Under the pieces are notes generated by a model. The model made no database searches. It was not told the origin of the DNA and was given only the letters and a program-made list of their open reading frames with translations. 64,000 nucleotides of DNA from DASZTV01 sp035547515 (GTDB lineage Bacteria; Actinomycetota; Actinomycetes; JAFAQI01): assembly GCA_035547515.1 (NCBI GenBank), contig DASZUS010000045.1, positions 124,001 to 188,000 of the forward strand, in the 5' to 3' direction. Below are positions 51,241 to 59,926 of this stretch, piece by piece; within the stretch, counting starts at the first letter, position 1, and each line of letters starts with the position of its first letter. A program made the position numbers and the translations under genes.

Positions 51241-51867
51241 TCAGGACTCTTTGACAGCGATCGACTCGACCGTGTCAGCGACGTGCTCCAGCGCGTCTGC
51301 GGCCTCCTCGAGCTGCTCGGCGATCTCCTTCAGCTTCATGACGGTCAGCGCCTCGTAGTCACCGCTGAACAGCCTCGCGACGAATCTGCGAAACAGCTTG
51401 TCCGCGTCGTTCTCGAGCCGGTTGATCTCGATCCAGTAGTCGCTGAGGTTCGACAGCGACTTCAACCGGGTCATGGCGCCGGCCGTGAGCTCGGCGCCGC
51501 GCACGAGAATCTCGCACAAGTGGTGCATCTCGATCGGCAGGACCTCGAGGTCGTACAAGATCACCAGGTCGCCGGCCGCCTCGAAGTAGTCCATGACGTC
51601 ATCGAGGCGGCTGGCGAGGCGATAGATGTCCTCGCGGTCCAACGGCGTGACGAAGGTCGAGTTGACCTTGCGCATGATCTCGTGGGTACGGTCGTCGCCC
51701 CGGTGCTCGAGGTCGCGAAGCCGCTGGGCGTGCTCGTTGCGCTCCAAGTAGCTGCCGGTCACGAGGTCGTTAAGCGCCTGCGCACCGTCGAGCAGGTTGG
51801 CACCGACGGCGGTGAACAGGTCGTAGAAGGCGTTCTCACGTGGCGTGAGTCGAAGGCGCACGTGCAT
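51241..51867 (-). CDS. DUF47 (PhoU-like) Pit accessory protein
   Basis: A helical PhoU-like protein of 208 residues that usually accompanies Pit transporters and is thought to modulate them. Conserved pieces are RLTPRENAFYDLF, LEHRGDDRTHEIMRKVNSTF, VTPLDREDIYRLASRLDDVM and NRLENDADKLFRRFVARLF. Start ATG at 51867 (a GTG one codon before is open). A PHO box sits only 10 bases upstream, so transcription and translation starts must nearly coincide, or the box represses the gene. Confidence 0.9.
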   Translation of the reverse strand: MHVRLRLTPRENAFYDLFTAVGANLLDGAQALNDLVTGSYLERNEHAQRLRDLEHRGDDRTHEIMRKVNSTFVTPLDREDIYRLASRLDDVMDYFEAAGDLVILYDLEVLPIEMHHLCEILVRGAELTAGAMTRLKSLSNLSDYWIEINRLENDADKLFRRFVARLFSGDYEALTVMKLKEIAEQLEEAADALEHVADTVESIAVKES

Positions 51868-51877
51868 CACCCTAGGG

Positions 51878-51899
51878 CGCAGGTGAACGCCGGATGAAC
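51878..51899 (-). promoter_or_regulatory. PHO box abutting the DUF47-pit operon start
   Basis: On the minus strand GTTCATCCGGC is followed by GTTCACCTGCG, two 11-base PHO units, the second with a perfect GTTCACC core. The box fills most of the 37-bp gap between the tetR stop (51908) and the DUF47 start. Such closeness to the start codon suggests repression or a leaderless transcript rather than ordinary class activation. Confidence 0.75.
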
Positions 51900-51907
51900 A
51901 ACCCCCG

Positions 51908-52495
51908 CTAGGCCGAGCCGAAGCCCGCGACGAGAAGCGCGGTCAGTTCCTCGACGACGGTCGCCCTCGGCACCTCCGGGTGGTCCAGCCACCAGTCCCC
52001 GGCGCCCTGCACCATGCCGGCGATCCCGTGCGCCCACACGACGGCGCGAGCCTCGCTGATGCCGCTGAGCGCGGGCTCGTTGCGGATGCCTTCCGCGAGT
52101 TCGTCGCCGAACCGGCGTACGAAGCCCTCGACATCGCCGCGCACCGCGGGCTCCTCGACCGCCGCGCGCTGGACGAGGAAGCGGTAGATCTGCGGCTGCT
52201 CCTCGATCGAGGCGAGATAGGCGTCGACCGTCGCGCGGGTGCGGGCGGCAAGACCGCCATGGGTCAGCAGCGCCTCGCGCAGCCGGGCGAGCAGATCCTC
52301 GATGTGGCGCGCAGCGAGCGCGCGGTAGAGCCCGCCTTTGTCGCCGAAGTGCCGATAGAGGATGGGCTTGGTGATGCCGGCCTCGGCCGCGATGACGTTC
52401 ATCGTGGCCGCGCTCCCCTCGCGCCTCACCACTCGGTCCGCGGCCTCGAGCAGGCCCGCGCGACGGTCGACGACAGACGACGTCATCGCGCTCAC
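51908..52495 (-). CDS. TetR-family repressor divergent from acyl-CoA dehydrogenase
   Basis: A 195-residue TetR protein. The N-terminal helix-turn-helix is GSAATMNVIAAEAGITKPIL followed by YRHFGDKGGLYRA; the ligand domain resembles regulators of fatty-acid genes (IYRFLVQRAAVEEPA). The GTG at 52495 has GAGG with 5-base spacing; an ATG at 52486 is an alternative. It is divergent from the acyl-CoA dehydrogenase gene with a perfect 19-bp palindrome between, so it probably represses both, with an acyl-CoA-type ligand likely but unproven. Confidence 0.88.
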   Translation of the reverse strand: MSAMTSSVVDRRAGLLEAADRVVRREGSAATMNVIAAEAGITKPILYRHFGDKGGLYRALAARHIEDLLARLREALLTHGGLAARTRATVDAYLASIEEQPQIYRFLVQRAAVEEPAVRGDVEGFVRRFGDELAEGIRNEPALSGISEARAVVWAHGIAGMVQGAGDWWLDHPEVPRATVVEELTALLVAGFGSA

Positions 52496-52549
52496 CCCAC
52501 CCTCGTACTGCTCGTTACTTGCTACTTGACACGATGTCGATTTGACACC

Positions 52550-52568
52550 GTGTTACCGCCGGTAACAC
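52550..52568. promoter_or_regulatory. Perfect 19-bp palindrome, candidate TetR operator
   Basis: GTGTTACCGCCGGTAACAC is a perfect inverted repeat with one central base, 10 bp before the acyl-CoA dehydrogenase ATG and about 55 bp from the tetR start. Two TTGACAC copies (52528 and 52543) lie just before it and may supply -35 elements. Confidence 0.7.
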
Positions 52569-52577
52569 CATAGCGGT

Positions 52578-53798
52578 ATGGCTGACGCTTCCTTTTCGCT
52601 CGACCTCAACGAGGACCAGCTCACCCTCCAGAAGTGGCTGCACGACTTCGCCGCCGAGGTGATCCGCCCCGCCGCGGCGGAGTGGGACGAGCGCGAGGAG
52701 ACGCCCTGGCCGATCATCCAGGAGGCCGCCAAGGTCGGCATCTACTCCGTCGACTTCATGGCTCAGCAGTGGTTCGACGACAGCGGGCTCGGGATGGTCA
52801 TCGCCCAGGAGGAGCTGTTCTGGGGGGACGCCGGCATCGCGCTGTCGATCATGGGCACCGGCCTTGCCGCCGCGGCGGTGAGCGCGAACGGCACCCAGGA
52901 GCAGATCGGCGAGTTCGTCCCGGCGATGTACGGAACGCCCGACGATGTGAAGCTCGGCGCGTTCTGCTCCTCCGAGCCGGATGCCGGAAGTGACGTCGGC
53001 GCGATGAAGACCCGCGCCGTCTGGGACGAAGCCGCCGGCGAGTGGGTCATCAACGGCACGAAGACCTGGGCCACCAACGGCGGCATCGCCGACTGGCACG
53101 TCATCGTCGCCTCGGTCGACCCGGAGCTCGGCACGCGCGGCCACGCGTCGTTCGTCGTACCGCCCGGCACGCCGGGCCTCAGCCAGGGCCAGAAGTTCAA
53201 GAAGCACGGCATCCGCGCCTCGCACACGGCGGAGGTCGTGCTCGACAACGTCCGGCTGCCGGAGAAGTACCTGCTCGGGGGCAAGGAGAAGCTCGACGCC
53301 CGGCTGGCGCGGGTCCGCGAGGGTCTGCGGGCCGGTGTACAGCCGTCGATGGCGACCTTCGAGCGGACCCGGCCGACGGTGGGCGCGCAGGCAGTGGGCA
53401 TCGCCCGCGCGGCATACGAGGTGGCGTTGGACTACGCGAAGCAGCGCGAGCAGTTCGGCCGCCCGATCATCGAGAACCAGGGCATCGCGTTCAAGCTCGC
53501 CGACATGAAGACCCGCATCGACGCCTCACGGCTGCTGGTGTGGCGTGCCGCGTGGATGGCGCGCCAGGGCAAGACCTTCTCCGCGGCCGAAGGCTCGCAG
53601 TGCAAGCTGTTCGCCGGCGAGACCGCGGTGTGGGTGACCGAGCAGGCTATCCAGATCCTTGGCGGCAACGGTTTCACCCGCGAGTACCCGGTGGAGCGGA
53701 TGCACCGCGACGCGAAGATCTACACGATCTTCGAGGGCACGTCCGAGATCCAGCGCCTGGTCATCGCGCGCGCGATCAGCGGCGTCCACATCAAGTAG
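52578..53798 (+). CDS. Acyl-CoA dehydrogenase
   Basis: An FAD enzyme that introduces the alpha-beta double bond in acyl-CoA (beta-oxidation). The 406-residue protein has the fold's signatures: GAFCSSEPDAGSDVGAMKT, INGTKTWATNGG, YAKQREQFGRPIIENQGIAF, ILGGNGFTREYPVERMHRDA and IFEGTSEIQR with catalytic Glu386. ATG at 52578. It is divergent from a TetR regulator and separated from it by a perfect operator-like palindrome, suggesting induction by its substrate or a related acyl-CoA. Chain-length preference cannot be read from sequence. Confidence 0.92.
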   Translation: MADASFSLDLNEDQLTLQKWLHDFAAEVIRPAAAEWDEREETPWPIIQEAAKVGIYSVDFMAQQWFDDSGLGMVIAQEELFWGDAGIALSIMGTGLAAAAVSANGTQEQIGEFVPAMYGTPDDVKLGAFCSSEPDAGSDVGAMKTRAVWDEAAGEWVINGTKTWATNGGIADWHVIVASVDPELGTRGHASFVVPPGTPGLSQGQKFKKHGIRASHTAEVVLDNVRLPEKYLLGGKEKLDARLARVREGLRAGVQPSMATFERTRPTVGAQAVGIARAAYEVALDYAKQREQFGRPIIENQGIAFKLADMKTRIDASRLLVWRAAWMARQGKTFSAAEGSQCKLFAGETAVWVTEQAIQILGGNGFTREYPVERMHRDAKIYTIFEGTSEIQRLVIARAISGVHIK

Positions 53799-53806
53799 CA
53801 GCGGCG

Positions 53807-54439
53807 CTATTCGAGCCGGCTGGGTGCCCCGACCCACGCCTTGCGGATGCTCGCCCAGCCGGTGATCTTGAACCGGAACCGGCCGGTGTTCCTCGCGACC
53901 CGGATCCGCCAGACCGGACCGCTCTTGTCGATGGGACCGACCAGGACGGTGCGGAAGTCGTTGTAGCTGTAGTGGATCTTCTGGCCGTGCACGACGCCGA
54001 AAGTCCCGGGGATCAGGGTGGTCCGCTCGCCGTTGGCGAGCAGCAACCCCCATGGCAGGCCTGCGGGCTTGCCCAGACCGCCTGACCTCACGAAGCGCGC
54101 GACCCTCAGCTGGGTGACCGTCTTGTCGTACGGCGCGGCAAGACAGAGCACGTCGGGCTTGTTCGCGCTCACCCAACAGGGGTCGTAGCCGAACCGGACA
54201 TGGCAGCTGTAGGCGTTGCCGGTGACCGACGAGCGCGGCCGGCAGGTGGCCCCGCTGAGCCGGTGCGCGACCCGGTAGCCGGTCGCGAGGTAGCCGCCGG
54301 GGCCGATCGGGCTGACCTCCTCGACGACCGTCGCGCGAGCACCGCTGTCCGGGTCGGCCGCGGCCCCACCGGGTGCCGCGGCAATCAACGAGCACAGGCC
54401 CACCAGCACGGCGAGAGTCGTCGCGAGTCGTCCAGTCAC
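53807..54439 (-). CDS. Exported protein of unknown function, Cys-containing
   Basis: A 210-residue secreted protein with a Sec signal peptide (LATTLAVLVGLCSLIAAAPG, cleavage near AAADP). The mature part has paired Cys (TCRPRSS, SCHVRFGYDPCW, VLCLAAP) and a beta-rich C-terminal half (WRIRVARNTGRFRFKITG). No family recognised. Start GTG at 54439, 32 bp after glpD on the same strand, so it may be co-transcribed with glpD. It converges with the acyl-CoA dehydrogenase, ending 8 bp from its stop. Confidence 0.7.
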   Translation of the reverse strand: MTGRLATTLAVLVGLCSLIAAAPGGAAADPDSGARATVVEEVSPIGPGGYLATGYRVAHRLSGATCRPRSSVTGNAYSCHVRFGYDPCWVSANKPDVLCLAAPYDKTVTQLRVARFVRSGGLGKPAGLPWGLLLANGERTTLIPGTFGVVHGQKIHYSYNDFRTVLVGPIDKSGPVWRIRVARNTGRFRFKITGWASIRKAWVGAPSRLE

Positions 54440-54470
54440 CCCCACACCCTGCCAGACCGCCAGCCTGTCG

Positions 54471-55967
54471 CTAGCCGATGCCCGCGGCGACCTCCTCGAC
54501 GTAGGGCAGCGCGTCGGCACGCCAAGCGGGCACCAAGTCGAGCCGGAGGCGACGGTCGAGGATGTCCTCGGCAGTGATCGCGCCCTCGGCGCGGACCGCC
54601 CAGGCCACCTCGCAGCGCAACGCCGGCAGGCCTGGGGCAATCGGCTCCTGACCGGCCAAGGCGCCCACCGCGGCGGCCTCGGAACCGAAGCGGCGCTGCA
54701 GCCTGCCGGCATCGGCCCCGGGACGGCCGGCCGCTCCGACCAGCGGCAGCTCCGCGGTACGGCAGCGGTCGCCTCGGCCCAGCATCGCGGCCGCCCGGTC
54801 GACGGCGTCCTGCGCCATGCGCCGGTAGGTGGTCAGCTTGCCGCCGACGATCACCAGCACGCCGTCACGATCCAACAGTGCGTGCCGGCGGGAGATGTCC
54901 GCGGTGTCACCGTCGGCGCTCCCCAGCAACGGCCGCAGCCCGGCGTACCGACCGATCACGTCGTCGCTGGACAGCGGCCGGGCCAGCCCGGTCGAGAGCA
55001 TCTCGAGCAGGAAGCGCTCGTCGTTGGCATTGACCGTGGGCTCGTCCTCGACAGTGTCGACCGGATCGTCGGTGAGACCGACGAGGACCGTGCCGTCAGG
55101 TCGAGGGCAGGCGAAGACGAAGCGGTTGATGCTGCCCGGCAGCAAGACGTTGAAGGCCGCGGTCGGGTTTCCCAGGGCCTCGGCCGGAAGCACGAGGTGA
55201 GCGCCTTTGCTCGGCCGCATCGGCACGTCGGGGAGCAGTCCGCCCGACCACACGCCCGCGGCCACGATCACGGTACGGGCGTTGACCTGCGCCGTCGTAC
55301 CGGTGAGCTCGTCGCGGACGACTGCCCCGTCACGGCCGATCTCGGTGGCGGCGCAGTGGGTGACGATGCGAGCGCCGAACCCGGCGGCGGTGCGGGCGAT
55401 CGTCACCACGAGCCGCGCGTCGTCCTCGAGGGCGCCGTCGACGTGGACGTACGAGCCCTTCACCTTCCCGACCATCGGGATCGCGTCACGCGTCTCGGCC
55501 TCGTCGATCCAGGTCGTCGCAGGCATCCAGCTCGGGGTCCTCGACGCGGCCCGCAAGCCATCGGCGATGCCCAGCAGGACCCGGGAGACGGCGCGCCCAC
55601 CACGCGGGTACGACGGGTAGAAGGGCAGCAGGAACGGCATCGGGCGGATCAGGTGCGGGGCGATCACCGTCGCGAGCCGGTTGCGCTCGACTGCGGACTC
55701 CCATGCGACGCCGATCTGGCCGGCCGCGATGTAGCGCAGCCCGCCGTGGGCCAGCTTGCTGGACCAGCGGCTCGTCCCGGCAGCGAGATCGCGGCGCTCG
55801 ACGAGGGCGACCGACAAGCCGCGGCTGGCCGCGTCGAGGGCGACACCGGCACCCGTCACGCCGCCGCCGACGACGAGTACGTCGACGACCTCACCCGCAG
55901 CCAGTGCGTCGAGATCGCGCTGCCGCCGCTCGGCGGTGAGGTAGGTGTCGCCGGGGATCGTGCTCAC
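54471..55967 (-). CDS. glpD: Glycerol-3-phosphate dehydrogenase, FAD-dependent
   Basis: Oxidises glycerol-3-phosphate to dihydroxyacetone phosphate, passing electrons to the respiratory chain. The 498-residue product from the GTG at 55967 has the FAD-binding VDVLVVGGGVTGAGVALDAA, TSRWSSKLAHGGLRYI, RPSKGAHLVLP, TDDPVDTVEDEPTV, RYAGLRPLL and the second FAD segment VIVGGKLTTYRRMAQDAVD. The start overlaps the upstream tetR stop (GTGA); an ATG 4 codons earlier (55979) is possible. The order glpD-tetR-flavoprotein matches Rv2249c-Rv2251. DHAP is the backbone from which AGPS-type enzymes work, so the neighbourhood is coherent. Confidence 0.92.
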   Translation of the reverse strand: MSTIPGDTYLTAERRQRDLDALAAGEVVDVLVVGGGVTGAGVALDAASRGLSVALVERRDLAAGTSRWSSKLAHGGLRYIAAGQIGVAWESAVERNRLATVIAPHLIRPMPFLLPFYPSYPRGGRAVSRVLLGIADGLRAASRTPSWMPATTWIDEAETRDAIPMVGKVKGSYVHVDGALEDDARLVVTIARTAAGFGARIVTHCAATEIGRDGAVVRDELTGTTAQVNARTVIVAAGVWSGGLLPDVPMRPSKGAHLVLPAEALGNPTAAFNVLLPGSINRFVFACPRPDGTVLVGLTDDPVDTVEDEPTVNANDERFLLEMLSTGLARPLSSDDVIGRYAGLRPLLGSADGDTADISRRHALLDRDGVLVIVGGKLTTYRRMAQDAVDRAAAMLGRGDRCRTAELPLVGAAGRPGADAGRLQRRFGSEAAAVGALAGQEPIAPGLPALRCEVAWAVRAEGAITAEDILDRRLRLDLVPAWRADALPYVEEVAAGIG

Positions 55968-56590
55968 GGCCGCAACCATCCGTCCAGGCCGACGCCGAGC
56001 TCATCGAGGGCTCGATCCCGTCCGACGTCGTCGAGCAACCGTGCAGACACGACGAACGGCAGCACCGCGACCAGGGCACTCGTCGCCATCACCTCGGGGT
56101 CCCCTTTGCGGATCGAGCCGTCGCGATGACCGGCGGCGATCAGACCCTGCACGTGCTCGATGGCGAACCGCTGCGTCGAGCCGAGCCGCTCCGTCAGGTA
56201 CGGCAGCAGCAGGTCGGGGTCGACGTCGATCACCCGCCGGAACAGCGGCTCCTCGGGCAGCCGCCGCGCGACGTCGACGGTCATCGCGACCAGGCGACCG
56301 CGCGCGGTGCGTTTGCGGGCGGCGCGGGACTCGGCCTCGAGCAGCAGCGCGGCGAAGTCCCGGGTCATCACCGTCAGGATGAGCGTCTCCACGTCGGGCA
56401 CCATCCGGTAGAGCGTCATCCGGCTGACCCCTGCCCGGCGCGCGACGTCGGTCAGCGTCGTGCGCCGTACCCCGACGGCGAGCACCGAGTCGCGGACTGC
56501 CGAAGCGATCTCGACAGGAACCGGGCTTGTCGCCGCTCCGGACACCCAGCCCGGACGTGTCTCGGAGCTAGTGTGACGTTGTGACGTCAT
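55964..56590 (-). CDS. TetR-family regulator between glpD and the flavoprotein
   Basis: A 208-residue TetR protein with helix-turn-helix VRRTTLTDVARRAGVSRMTL then YRMVPDVETLILTV. It is translationally coupled to glpD and divergent from the AGPS-like gene, so it probably controls both. The ATG at 56590 lies inside the palindromic operator region, which would require a leaderless message; the GTG at 56545 is a more comfortable start and would shorten the protein by 15 residues. Confidence 0.87.
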   Translation of the reverse strand: MTSQRHTSSETRPGWVSGAATSPVPVEIASAVRDSVLAVGVRRTTLTDVARRAGVSRMTLYRMVPDVETLILTVMTRDFAALLLEAESRAARKRTARGRLVAMTVDVARRLPEEPLFRRVIDVDPDLLLPYLTERLGSTQRFAIEHVQGLIAAGHRDGSIRKGDPEVMATSALVAVLPFVVSARLLDDVGRDRALDELGVGLDGWLRP

Positions 56591-56600
56591 ATGTCACACT
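56570..56600. promoter_or_regulatory. Palindromic operator between tetR and the flavoprotein gene
   Basis: Perfect 8-base arms AGTGTGAC (56570-56577) and GTCACACT (56593-56600) flank an inner TGACGTCA palindrome (56582-56589). The site spans the annotated tetR start and lies 7 bases before the flavoprotein ATG, so binding would block both divergent transcripts. Confidence 0.65.
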
Positions 56601-56607
56601 GTAGCGC

Positions 56608-58254
56608 ATGGTGCTCACCGACCCGGACAACGGATCCTCCTGGACCTCGTGGGGTGCGACGCGGCCGGAGCTGCCGGACTCGGCGCGGTCGATGCTGCGC
56701 GACCTGCTCGGCGACCTCACGCCGAGCCGGCCCGGCGCGATCGAGCAGGCTCAGCTCCCGCCGTCGCGTCTCACCGCAGCACTGCGCAAGTCGCTCGCGG
56801 GAGCGGTAGGCGAGTCACGCGTGCTCACCGACGACATCACCCGCGCCCGCCACGCGGGCGGGCAGGCATACGCGGACCTGGTGCGCCGCCGCCGGGGGGA
56901 CGCGTCGGACGCGCCCGACGTCATCGTGCGGCCCGGCTCAGCAGAGCAGGTGGCCGAGGTGCTGGCGATCTGCAGCAAGGCCCGCGTTGCCGTCGTCCCG
57001 TGGGGCGGCGGGACGAGTGTCGTCGGGGGGTTGTCGGCGATCGACGGCGGGCTGAAGGCCGTCGTCGCGCTCGACCTGTGCCGCCTCGACCAGCTGCTGG
57101 GCGTGGATGCGGTCTCGCGCACCGCGACCTTCCAACCCGGCATCCGCACGCCGGCTGCGGAGGCCGCACTGGCCGAGCACGGACTATCTCTCGGTCACGT
57201 GCCGCAGAGCTTCGAGCGCGCCTCGATCGGCGGCTATGTCGTGACGCGCTCCTCGGGTCAGGGGTCGGCCGGGCGGGGGCGAATCGACGACATGGTCCTC
57301 GGCGTACGGATGGCGACGCCGCGCGGTGAGCTCGTGCTGCCGGTCATGCCCGGCAGCGCCGCCGGGCCCGACCTGCGGCGCCTGGTGCTCGGCTCCGAGG
57401 GGACGCTCGGCGTGGTCACCGAGGTCACGCTGCGGGTGCGGCCCATCCCGAAGACGACGCACTTCGAGGGGTGGGTGGCGCGCAGCTGGGAGGACGGGAC
57501 GCGCATCCTTCGTGCGCTCGCACAAGACGGGCCGAGGCCGGACGTGCTGCGGCTGTCCGACGAGGACGAGACGCGGATCTCACTTGCCTTGTCAGGGACG
57601 GAGGGTGCGAAGAAGCGAGCCATGGACAGCTGGCTGAGGCTGCGCGGCGTCTCCGGCGGGTGCCTGATCATCGTCGGGTTCGAGGGCTCAGCCGCCGACG
57701 TGCGCTACCGCCGCCGCGGCGTACGCCGAGTGCTTCGTGCCGCGAAGGCCGTCGGGCTGGGCACGACCGCCGGAAAGTCGTGGCAGCACAACCGGTTCTC
57801 CGGCCCTTACCTACGTGACACCTTGCTCGACGAGGGCGTGCTCGCCGAGACCCTCGAGACCGCGACGACCTGGTCGAACCTCCCGCGCCTCTACGAGTCC
57901 GTGCGGGCAGCGCTCACCGAAAGCCTTGCTCGCGACGGGCGAGCGCCGCTGGTCGGCTGCCACGTGTCCCACGTGTATCCGGCCGGGGCGTCGCTCTACT
58001 TCACCGTGCTCGCGGCCGCGATGCCGGGCGAGGAGGTCGAGCAGTGGGCCGCCGCCAAAGCCGCCGCGAACGCCGCCATCGTGGAGGCGAGCGGCACGGT
58101 CACGCATCATCACGCGGTCGGTACCGCCCACCGCGACGCAGTGGTCAACGACCTCGGCGGCCCCGACCTGGTCGGGATCGCGGCGCTGCGCGCGGTCAAG
58201 AAGTGCCTCGACCCGGCAGGCATCCTCAACCCGGGCAAGCTGCTGCCGGACTGA
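56608..58254 (+). CDS. FAD-binding oxidase, alkylglycerone-phosphate-synthase-like (copy 2)
   Basis: A 548-residue VAO-family flavoprotein with the same plan as the gene at 41096: SSWTSWGATRPELPDSARSM start, VIVRPGSAEQVAEVL, VVPWGGGTSVVGG, LGHVPQSFERASIGGYVVTR, LVLGSEGTLGVVTEVTL, VTHHHAVGTAHRD and PAGILNPGKLLPD. It corresponds in place to Rv2251, opposite a TetR gene and glpD. Ether-lipid synthesis is suggested by family, while the substrate in bacteria is unknown. ATG at 56608. Confidence 0.86.
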   Translation: MVLTDPDNGSSWTSWGATRPELPDSARSMLRDLLGDLTPSRPGAIEQAQLPPSRLTAALRKSLAGAVGESRVLTDDITRARHAGGQAYADLVRRRRGDASDAPDVIVRPGSAEQVAEVLAICSKARVAVVPWGGGTSVVGGLSAIDGGLKAVVALDLCRLDQLLGVDAVSRTATFQPGIRTPAAEAALAEHGLSLGHVPQSFERASIGGYVVTRSSGQGSAGRGRIDDMVLGVRMATPRGELVLPVMPGSAAGPDLRRLVLGSEGTLGVVTEVTLRVRPIPKTTHFEGWVARSWEDGTRILRALAQDGPRPDVLRLSDEDETRISLALSGTEGAKKRAMDSWLRLRGVSGGCLIIVGFEGSAADVRYRRRGVRRVLRAAKAVGLGTTAGKSWQHNRFSGPYLRDTLLDEGVLAETLETATTWSNLPRLYESVRAALTESLARDGRAPLVGCHVSHVYPAGASLYFTVLAAAMPGEEVEQWAAAKAAANAAIVEASGTVTHHHAVGTAHRDAVVNDLGGPDLVGIAALRAVKKCLDPAGILNPGKLLPD

Positions 58255-59784
58255 TCAGGGCAGCTGAAGGCCGCCCGTCGTTGTCGGCGGCGGGGTGAGC
58301 GTCGACGTCGGCGGCAACGTGATCGGCGGGGTCGGCGTGGGATTACTCGGCGTCGGAGTTGGGGTCGGCGTCAGGCTCGGGCTCGGGGTCGGGGTCGGCG
58401 ACTCGGTCGGGGTCGGCGGGGTGAGCCGGCGGGTCGCATCACTGCGGAAGAGCGTCAGCGCGTTGCCGATCGCCTGAGCAAGCTGCGGCGTCAGGTTGCC
58501 CGCCTGCTCCTGGTTCCCGATCGCCAAGCTCATGTTCGACGCGACGGCATCGAGGTCGGTCACGTCCTTGTTCTGCACGGCGGACGCGAGCTGACCGAGG
58601 TACGGCGAAAGCGCGTTCGACGCCTTCGCCGAAATGCTGCCCTTGCACACCAGGTCGGTCAGCGATGCCAGGTCGCTTCCGACCCGTCCCCCCAGGGTCG
58701 GAAGACCCTGCCCGCAGCTTGCCGAAGGACCTGTGATGTTGGGGCCGTTGCTCTTGTGGGACAGGGCGAGCACGACCGCGACCGCGATCGCGACCAGCAC
58801 CGCCGCGCCGAGGACCCAAGGCCACAGCGGGCGCTGTGTGGGCGGAGCTGGGCGCACGTAGGAGGTGTCGGTCTCGGCTGCGAGCGGCAGCATCCGGGTC
58901 GGCTGCGTCATCGCGACGGTCTCGCCCGCGGTGGCGACCGGTACGCCGATCGCCATCGTTGCGTCGGCTGCGGCGCCCGAGAGCCGGCGCAGCCGGTCGC
59001 TGACCTGTGCCGCGGACAACCGGCCGGCAGGCAGCCTGGCAAGCATCCCGCCCAGGAGGTCCCGCCACGCCACCGGCAGCGATGCCGGCACGGTCGGCGG
59101 GCGGGTGACGCGCGCCATCGCGGCTTCCAGCGGCGGCCCGTCGTACTCCCGATGCCCCGTCAGGCACTCCAGCAAGATCAGCCCGAGCGCGTAGACGTCC
59201 GCCGGCGGCCCCACCGGCTCACCGGTGACCTGCTCGGGCGCGAAATAGGCCGGGGTCCCGACGACCTCTCCGGCGGTGGTGACGTGGCTCGCGTCGACCA
59301 GCCGGGCAATCCCGAAATCTGCCAGGTGCACGCGACCGTCGGATGAGATCAGGACGTTGGCGGGCTTTACATCGCGGTGGATCAGCCCCTGGCTGTGCAC
59401 GTAGCTGAGCGCATCCGCCAGCGCCGTACCGATCTCCGCGACCCGATCGCTCGGCAACGCGCCGTACCGAAGCTCCTCAGCAAGGGTCGGTCCCTCGACC
59501 AGCGTCATCACGAGGTACGGCCGGCCGGTCTGGTCGTCCTCGCCCGCGTCGAGGACGGTCACCAGCGACGGGTGGTCCAGCCGCGCGAGGGTGCGCATCT
59601 CGGCCTCGTGACGGCGAAGCTCGTCCGCGACGTCGGCGCGGAACAGCTTGATCGCGACGTCACGATGCAGCCGCTCGTCGAAGGCGCGGTAGACCTCGGC
59701 GACAGCACCGGATCCGAGCAGGACCTCGACGCGGTACCGCCCGTCGAGGAGGTGGTCACCCGGCGGTGGAGTAGGGCTGGTCAT
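58255..59784 (-). CDS. Membrane Ser/Thr protein kinase (PknB-type)
   Basis: A 509-residue eukaryotic-like kinase. Kinase domain (about 15-270): Gly-loop LLGSGAVAEVYRAFDE, Lys46 (VAIKLF), catalytic Asp138 (LIHRDVKPANVL), Asp156 (LADFGIARL) and GTPAYFAPEQ, so it should be active. A transmembrane helix lies at about 322-343 and the extracellular part (about 350-460) ends in a Pro/Thr/Ser repeat tail (TPTPSPSLTPTPTPTPS). There are no PASTA repeats, so its signal differs from PknB. ATG at 59784. It converges with the flavoprotein gene with no gap. Confidence 0.92.
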   Translation of the reverse strand: MTSPTPPPGDHLLDGRYRVEVLLGSGAVAEVYRAFDERLHRDVAIKLFRADVADELRRHEAEMRTLARLDHPSLVTVLDAGEDDQTGRPYLVMTLVEGPTLAEELRYGALPSDRVAEIGTALADALSYVHSQGLIHRDVKPANVLISSDGRVHLADFGIARLVDASHVTTAGEVVGTPAYFAPEQVTGEPVGPPADVYALGLILLECLTGHREYDGPPLEAAMARVTRPPTVPASLPVAWRDLLGGMLARLPAGRLSAAQVSDRLRRLSGAAADATMAIGVPVATAGETVAMTQPTRMLPLAAETDTSYVRPAPPTQRPLWPWVLGAAVLVAIAVAVVLALSHKSNGPNITGPSASCGQGLPTLGGRVGSDLASLTDLVCKGSISAKASNALSPYLGQLASAVQNKDVTDLDAVASNMSLAIGNQEQAGNLTPQLAQAIGNALTLFRSDATRRLTPPTPTESPTPTPSPSLTPTPTPTPSNPTPTPPITLPPTSTLTPPPTTTGGLQLP

Positions 59785-59852
59785 CCCTTACAGGATCGCG
59801 GAGTGCAGCGAGACGTGCGCTTCGCCGCGCCGCCCGCGATCTTGTCAGCCCT

Positions 59853-59877
59853 CATCGGGGGTGGCTTACCCCCGATG
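59853..59877. terminator. Strong hairpin before tRNA-Arg
   Basis: CATCGGGGGT and ACCCCCGATG form a perfect 10-bp stem around GGCTT, 49 bases before the tRNA. No T-tract follows on either strand. It may insulate the tRNA from the divergent kinase promoter or be a protein-binding site. Confidence 0.4.
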
Positions 59878-59926
59878 CGGCGAGCCACGCAGCCAACGCA
59901 TCAGCGGCCTAGCATTGGCAGCCTTC

